Shown: positions 59,368 through 64,000 of the stretch, piece after piece
Layout: every line of letters starts with the position of its first letter
Numbering within the stretch: position 1 is the first letter of the stretch
From: RYN-230 sp963851025
GTDB taxonomy: Bacteria > Actinomycetota > Actinomycetes > Streptosporangiales > Streptosporangiaceae
Direction of reading: 5' to 3'
Assembly (NCBI GenBank): GCA_963851025.1
Contig: CAWKOA010000019.1
Span: 122,775 to 186,774 of the forward strand
Length of the DNA: 64,000 nucleotides
Position numbers and translations under genes: made by a program
The notes under the pieces: generated by a model
The model's database searches: none
What the model saw: only the letters and a program-made list of their open reading frames with translations
What the model was told of the DNA's origin: nothing

Positions 59368-60546
59368 TCACGACTCCTCCCCTCCGGTTGCGGGACTGGG
59401 TGATGGGTCCGGTTCATGGGCGGGCCGCGGCGTGTCCAGGCCGTTGGGCCCGGCGGCTCCGCGGGGCGGTTCCGTTGCGGAATGCAGGGACTGTCGCTGC
59501 GCGGCGGTCAGCCCGGAGACGTGCAGCCAGCAGGCGCTGACGTGCCGGTCGGCGACCGGGGTGCCGGGCGGGGTGGTCTGCGCGCACACCGCCATCGCGT
59601 GCGGGCAGCGCGGGTGGAACCGGCAGCCGGCCGGCGGGTCCACCAGGCTGGGCGGGGACCCGGCGCCCTGGAGGGAGAGCGGCTCCGGCCGGTCCGGGTC
59701 CGGTGCCGCGCTGAGCAGCAGCTGGGTGTACGGATGGGCCGGCTCGTCGGTCAGCGTGGCGGCCGGCCCGGACTCGACGACCTGGCCCGCGTACATGACC
59801 ATGATCACGTCGGCCAGGTAGCGGGCCGAGGCGATGTCGTGGGTGATGTACAAGATCCCGAGCTTGTCGCGTTCGCGCAGGTCGCCGAGGAGGTTGAGGA
59901 CGCCGAGCCGGATCGAGACGTCGAGCATGGACACCGGCTCGTCGGCCAGCAGCACCCGGGGCTGGACGGCCAGCGCGCGGGCGATCGCCACCCGCTGCCG
60001 CTGCCCGCCGGACAGCTCGTGCGGGTACTTGCTCAGGAACTGCTCGGCCGGGGTGAGCGAGACCCGCTCCAGCAGCCCGGTCATCGCCGTCTCCAGGTCC
60101 GCGCCCTGGTGGCCGAGCCCGTGGATCTTCAGCGGCCGGCCCAGGTGGTAGCGCACGTCGTGCACGGGGTTGAGGGACGAGAAGGGATCCTGCAGGACGA
60201 GCTGGACGTCCCGCGCGTACTCCCGGCGGCCCCGGGTCACCGCGGGCACCGGGGACCCGTCGAGCAGCAGTTCCCCGGCCGTGGGCGTGATCAGCCGGGC
60301 CAGCAGCCGGGCCAGGGTGGACTTGCCGGAGCCGCTCTCGCCCACCACGGCGGTGATCCCGGATTCCGGCAGCGAGAGCGAGACGTCCTCGACGGCGTGC
60401 ACCACCGGGGCTTCCCCGCGGGACCTGGCCAGTTTCGCCCGGCCCCGCCGGGCGTGATGCACGGCGAAGTGCTTGGTCAGCCCGCGCGCTTCGAGCAGCG
60501 GGACGCCGGTGCCCGGGGCGGCGGGCGTGGTCGCGGTCTCGGTCAT
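59368..60546 (-). CDS. Oligopeptide/oligosaccharide ABC transporter ATPase (DppF/OppF-like)
   Basis: 392 aa from ATG 60546, which overlaps the upstream stop as ATGA. Walker A GESGSGKST, LQDPFSSLNPVHDVRYHL, signature LSGGQRQRVAIARAL, Walker B VLLADEPVSMLDVSIR (Ala in place of the usual Leu-Asp start is normal here), H-loop YITHDIASARYL. The Cys-rich C-terminal motif CRFHPRCPHAMAVC is the OppD/F Fe-S or structural site. A ~40-residue Pro/Ser tail follows. Partner of the preceding fused ATPase. Confidence 0.93.
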   Translation of the reverse strand: MTETATTPAAPGTGVPLLEARGLTKHFAVHHARRGRAKLARSRGEAPVVHAVEDVSLSLPESGITAVVGESGSGKSTLARLLARLITPTAGELLLDGSPVPAVTRGRREYARDVQLVLQDPFSSLNPVHDVRYHLGRPLKIHGLGHQGADLETAMTGLLERVSLTPAEQFLSKYPHELSGGQRQRVAIARALAVQPRVLLADEPVSMLDVSIRLGVLNLLGDLRERDKLGILYITHDIASARYLADVIMVMYAGQVVESGPAATLTDEPAHPYTQLLLSAAPDPDRPEPLSLQGAGSPPSLVDPPAGCRFHPRCPHAMAVCAQTTPPGTPVADRHVSACWLHVSGLTAAQRQSLHSATEPPRGAAGPNGLDTPRPAHEPDPSPSPATGGEES

Positions 60547-62901
60547 GACTGGCTCCCCGGGTCCGGAGCGGCGATGCTGGGCGCGAGCTGGCCGGCGGTC
60601 GTGCCGGGGGCGGGGGGCGTGCCGTCCGCCGCGGTGGCGGCCGCGGGCGGTGCTGCCGGGCCGGGGCGGCGCACCCGGCTCGGGCTGGGCCAGTTCCGCG
60701 GGCACCGGCCGGGTGCCGTCCTGCAGCCAGCAGGAGGCCAGCCGGTCACCGGTGTCCCGGCGGCCGGGGCGGCGGGCTGCGCCAGCGGCGGCGACTGCTC
60801 GCGGCAGATGTCCGTCGCGTACGGGCAGCGCGGGTGGAACACGCAGCCGACCGGCAGCATCCGCAGGTCCGGGGGAGAACCGGGGATGCCGGTCATGTAC
60901 CGGCGCGGGCCGTGCAGCGCCGGGAACGAGTTCAGCAGCCCCAGCGTGTACGGGTGGCGGGGGGCGCGGAAGAGGTCGTCCGCGGCGGCCCGCTCGACCA
61001 GGCGGCCCGCGTACATGACCGCGATCGAGTCCGCGATCTCGGCCAGCAGGGACAGGTCGTGGGTGATGAACAGGACCGCGAACCCCAGCCGCTCGCGCAG
61101 CGAGGTGAGCTCCTCGAGGATCTCCCGCTGGGTCACCACGTCCAGCGCGGTGGTGGGCTCGTCCAGGATCACCACCTGGGGCTCCAGCGCCAGCGCCATC
61201 GCGATCATGACGCGCTGCCGCATCCCGCCGGAGAGCTCGTGCGGGTAGCTGCCCAGCCGGTCGGCGGTAATGCCGACCATGTCGAGCAGCTCGGCGGCCC
61301 GGGCGCGCCGGGCCGCGGCGTCCATGGCCGCCACGTGAGCCTGCAGGACGTCGGTGAGCTGGGTGCCGATGGACATGACCGGGTTCAGCGCGTTCATCGC
61401 GGACTGCAGCACCACGGCGATCTGGGACCAGCGCAGCCGGCGCAGTTCGGGCTCGTCCAGGTCCAGCAGGTCCACGGCCCGGTCCGGCTCAGGGTAGTAG
61501 AGCACCTCGCCGCCGGTGATCATCCCGGGCGCGCGGAGCAGCCGGATCGCCGCGTAGGCCAGCGTGGACTTGCCGCTTCCGCTCTCCCCGGCCAGGCCGA
61601 GCACCTCGCCGCGGCGCAGCACCAGGTCGGCGTCCACGACCGCGTGCACGGCCCCCTCGCCGGCCCCGTAATCCACCCGCAGGCCGCGGATCTCCAGCAG
61701 TGGCTGCGCGGTCATGACGTCTGCTCCTGGGTCCGGCGGGCGGCGCCGGGCGGCTGACGCTGTGCTGGCTGCCGCTGTGCTGGCTGCCGCTGTGCTGGCG
61801 GTGGCGGCCGGCGCGGGCTGGGAGCGGACCACGGGGGTGAGGCCCAGCTCGAACCGCTTGGGCAGGCCCGGCCCGCCCGACTTCCTGGTCCGGCGCCGGG
61901 ACAGCCCGGCCGCGCGCAGCCGCGGGTTGATGAACTCGTCGATGCCGAAGTTGAGCAGCGCCAGCGAGGTGCCGAGGAAGGCCACCGCCAGCCCGGGCGG
62001 GATGTACCACCACCAGTAGCCGCTGAGCTCGGCGTCGGAGTTCTGCGCCTCGAACAGCATCGAGCCCCAGCTCCAGTGCTCGGGGTTGACCAGGCCGAGG
62101 AAGGCCAGCGCGGTGTAGGTGCCGACCCCGTAGAGCACGGTGAACAGGAACGAGGAGGCGACGATGGGCAGCAGGTTGGGCAGGATCTCGTGCGAGATCA
62201 CCCGCCAGCCGCGCTCGCCGATGATGCGGGCCGATTCCACGTAGTCGCGGGACCGCATGGACAGCGTCTGGGCCCGCAGCACCCGGGCTCCCCAGGCCCA
62301 GCCGGTGACCGCGATGATCAGGCCGATCAGCACGTCGTTGGTGGCGCCGGAGGGCGACAGGAAGCCGAAGATCACGATGAGCAGCGGCAGCGCCGGCAGG
62401 ACCAGGAAGAAGTTGGCCAGCATGGACAGCAGGTCGTCCGCCCAGCGGCCGTGCAGGTACCCGGCACTGACCCCGACCACCACCGACAGCACGGTGGCCG
62501 CGATCCCGGCCAGGAACGCGACCAGGATCGTGCTCCGGCCGCCCGCCAGCAGCTGCGAGAACACATCCTGCTGCGTCTGGGTGGTGCCGAGCCAGTGCGC
62601 GGCGGACGGCGGCTGCGGTACCCCATTGGTGGTGGACGAGCTGGCCGACGGGCTGTACGGGGCGACGATGGGGCCGATGATGGCCACGATCAGGAACACC
62701 GCCAGCATGGCCAGCCCGGCGATGATCTTGGGGGAGCGGGGCAGCCGGATCCGGCGGGCCCGGCGCGCGGTGAGCGCGTGTGGCTGCAGGGGGCCGCCGA
62801 CCGGCTCCTTGGCGGGGTCGACCCCGCCTGACCCCGATGCCGCCGACGCCGAGGCCGCCGAGGCCGGTACCGCCCAGGTCCGTGCCGGTGCCGATAGACA
62901 T
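60543..62901 (-). CDS. Fused DppC-like permease and DppD-like ATPase (frame breaks at both ends)
   Basis: The continuous frame 62708-60543 encodes a permease (~1-290; SARIIGERGWRVISHEILPN is the EAA loop), an Ala/Ser/Thr linker, then an ATPase: GESGSGKST, LSGGMRQRVMIAMALAL, VVILDEPTTALD, CVFHPRCPYATDIC. The permease N-terminus (SGGVDPAKEPVGGPLQPHAL) lies upstream in this frame, but the natural ATG, 62901, three bases after the dppB-like stop, is in another frame; one base near 62840 joins them. Near 60760 the C-terminus also leaves frame: the normal DRLASCWLQDG ending is read one base off. Confidence 0.82.
61759..61803 (-). repeat. Three 15-nt repeats in the permease-ATPase linker
   Basis: GCTGTGCTGGCTGCC at 61759 and 61774, with a variant at 61789; they encode the AAAST-type linker. 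Confidence 0.85.
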
Positions 62902-62904
62902 CGC

Positions 62905-63882
62905 TCAGGCCTCCTGGCGGGTGCGCGGGTCGAGGAGCACGTACACGGAGTCCGCGGCCAGGTTCGCGAGCAGCACGGCGAACGTGATGATCAGGAAGAT
63001 GCCCTGGAGCAGCGGGTAGTCGCGGCCGCTGACGGCCTGCAGCAGGATCCAGCCCAGGCCGGGGTAGCTGAACACGATCTCGGTGAGCAGCGCGCCGGAG
63101 ACCACGAACCCGATGGCCAGCGAGAACCCGGACACGCTGGGCAGGATCGCGTTGCGGGCCGCGTACCAGACCACCCGGCGTTTGGGCAGCCCCTTGGCCT
63201 GCGCCACCAGGACGTAGTCCTCGTCCATCGTGGTCACCATCACGTTCCGCATGCCGACGATCCAGCCGGCCGCGGAGCAGAGCACGATCGTGGCCGCCGG
63301 CAGGATCGCGTGCTGGAGCACGTCACCCACGTAGGCCGCGTTCAGCCCGGGGAAGTCCAGCTGGTTGTAGGCCCGGCCGGTGGGGAACCAGCCCAGCCGG
63401 GTGGCGAAGATGTCCAGCGCGATGAAGGCCACGAAGAAGTACGGCGCGGCCTGGAAGAACGTGGTGGCCGGGAGCAGGTTGTCCAGCCAGGTGCCGCGCC
63501 GCCAGGCGACCAGGATGCCGAGCAGCGTGCCCAGCACGAAGCTGATCACCGTGGCCACGCCGACCAGGCCGATCGTCCAGGGCAGCGCGCTGCGGATCAC
63601 GCTGGTCACCGAGGACGGGTAGTAGCTGGTGGACACACCCAGGTTGCCGTGCACCAGGTGCACCCAGAACGTCATGTACTGGCCCCACAGGCCCTGCTTG
63701 CTGTTCAGGCCGTACTGCAGTTCCAGGGAGTGGATGGTGGCCGGGGTGACGTTGCCCATGAGGTGGGCCAGCACCGCCTCCACCGGGTTCCCCGGCATCA
63801 GCCGCGGGATGAAGAAGGTCACGGTGACCGCGAGGATCGCGGTGACGATGTAGAACAGCAGCCTGCGGGCGATGACGCGCAC
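62905..63882 (-). CDS. ABC transporter permease (DppB-like)
   Basis: 325 aa from GTG 63882, with AGGAG 6-7 nt upstream. Typical DppB/OppB start IARRLLFYIVTAILAVTVTF and FFIPRLMPGNPVEA, six helices, and the EAA loop QAKGLPKRRVVWYAARNAIL. Begins 11 nt after the LacI-type gene stop and ends just before the ATG of the next permease, so the genes are translationally linked. Confidence 0.93.
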   Translation of the reverse strand: MRVIARRLLFYIVTAILAVTVTFFIPRLMPGNPVEAVLAHLMGNVTPATIHSLELQYGLNSKQGLWGQYMTFWVHLVHGNLGVSTSYYPSSVTSVIRSALPWTIGLVGVATVISFVLGTLLGILVAWRRGTWLDNLLPATTFFQAAPYFFVAFIALDIFATRLGWFPTGRAYNQLDFPGLNAAYVGDVLQHAILPAATIVLCSAAGWIVGMRNVMVTTMDEDYVLVAQAKGLPKRRVVWYAARNAILPSVSGFSLAIGFVVSGALLTEIVFSYPGLGWILLQAVSGRDYPLLQGIFLIITFAVLLANLAADSVYVLLDPRTRQEA

Positions 63883-63893
63883 GACGTCTCCTC

Positions 63894-64000
63894 TCAGCCC
63901 ACTAGCCAGGGGGGCATGGCCGGGTCGGGGCGGCATCCGCAGCTCTCGCGGGGAACCAGCCGGGTGGGCAGGACGATGTTGCGCGGGGCGTGCCCAGCGT
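63894..64000 (-). CDS. LacI-family regulator, C-terminal end only
   Basis: Only the last ~35 codons are in the window. HAPRNIVLPTRLVPRESCG matches the end of LacI-type repressors (the ...LPTxLVxRxS motif that closes the ligand domain), followed by a short tail and TGA at 63896-63894. As the first gene of the transporter-glucosidase operon it probably represses the operon until a sugar ligand binds. Confidence 0.75.
   Translation of the reverse strand, partial: AGHAPRNIVLPTRLVPRESCGCRPDPAMPPWLVG

Overview
The window comes from a high-G+C Gram-positive actinomycete. Codon third positions are almost all G or C, GTG and TTG starts are common, and the gene types are actinomycete ones: an AfsR/SARP-type regulator, two ECF sigma systems, an RsbW-like anti-sigma kinase, LysM and GtrA proteins, Tat/Sec-secreted repeat proteins and many SDR and acyl-CoA dehydrogenase genes. 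The genus cannot be fixed from sequence alone; a Streptosporangiales- or Streptomyces-like soil organism fits.

Left part (1-31 kb): a partial anti-sigma ATPase; a CbiG protein carrying only the first part of a CobJ methylase; a type II NADH dehydrogenase; a GH15 glucosidase/trehalase; a secreted phospholipase C/acid phosphatase; an ECF sigma factor with its YCII/DGPF partner; a carbon-nitrogen hydrolase convergent with a PAS sensor kinase; a second ECF sigma factor with a membrane partner; an NCS1 transporter overlapping an SCO6745-like gene; a zeta-toxin-like protein; a frameshifted membrane patatin; small enzymes; a secreted HAF-repeat protein; a very large ATPase-TPR-SARP regulator; a Rieske oxygenase with a sedolisin protease; and a LysM cell-wall protein behind a structured leader.

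Middle (31-43 kb): a TetR gene and its divergent target share a near-perfect 32-nt operator. From 33.6 to 38.4 kb lies an accessory island of visibly lower G+C built on a tRNA-Pro(GGG) gene. A perfect 112-bp direct repeat (tRNA 3' half plus its terminator) bounds about 3.6 kb holding a MazG-like protein, a T4-beta-like protein and a two-gene nucleotidyltransferase toxin-antitoxin-like pair. A third, decayed tRNA copy lies further out, and an integrase C-terminal remnant lies on the other side of the tRNA. Secreted beta-propeller and beta-helix proteins and a GT51 glycosyltransferase follow.

Right part (43-64 kb): a GtrA protein; a drug-type ABC exporter (ATPase and two permeases); a DUF2079 membrane protein; a fatty-acid or steroid-like acyl-CoA catabolic operon (three acyl-CoA dehydrogenases, two SDRs, one VOC protein) behind a perfect 12-bp palindrome; and a sugar-uptake operon on the minus strand, reading LacI regulator, peptide/oligosaccharide-type ABC permeases and ATPases, lipoprotein receptor and GH3 beta-glucosidase.

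At least six genes carry single-base frame breaks in GC-rich runs (sensor kinase, patatin twice, ABC permease, SDR, dppC-like N-terminus, dppD-like C-terminus). That number in essential-looking genes suggests residual assembly errors at least as much as true pseudogenes, and several apparent fusions and antisense overlaps disappear if the frames are repaired.
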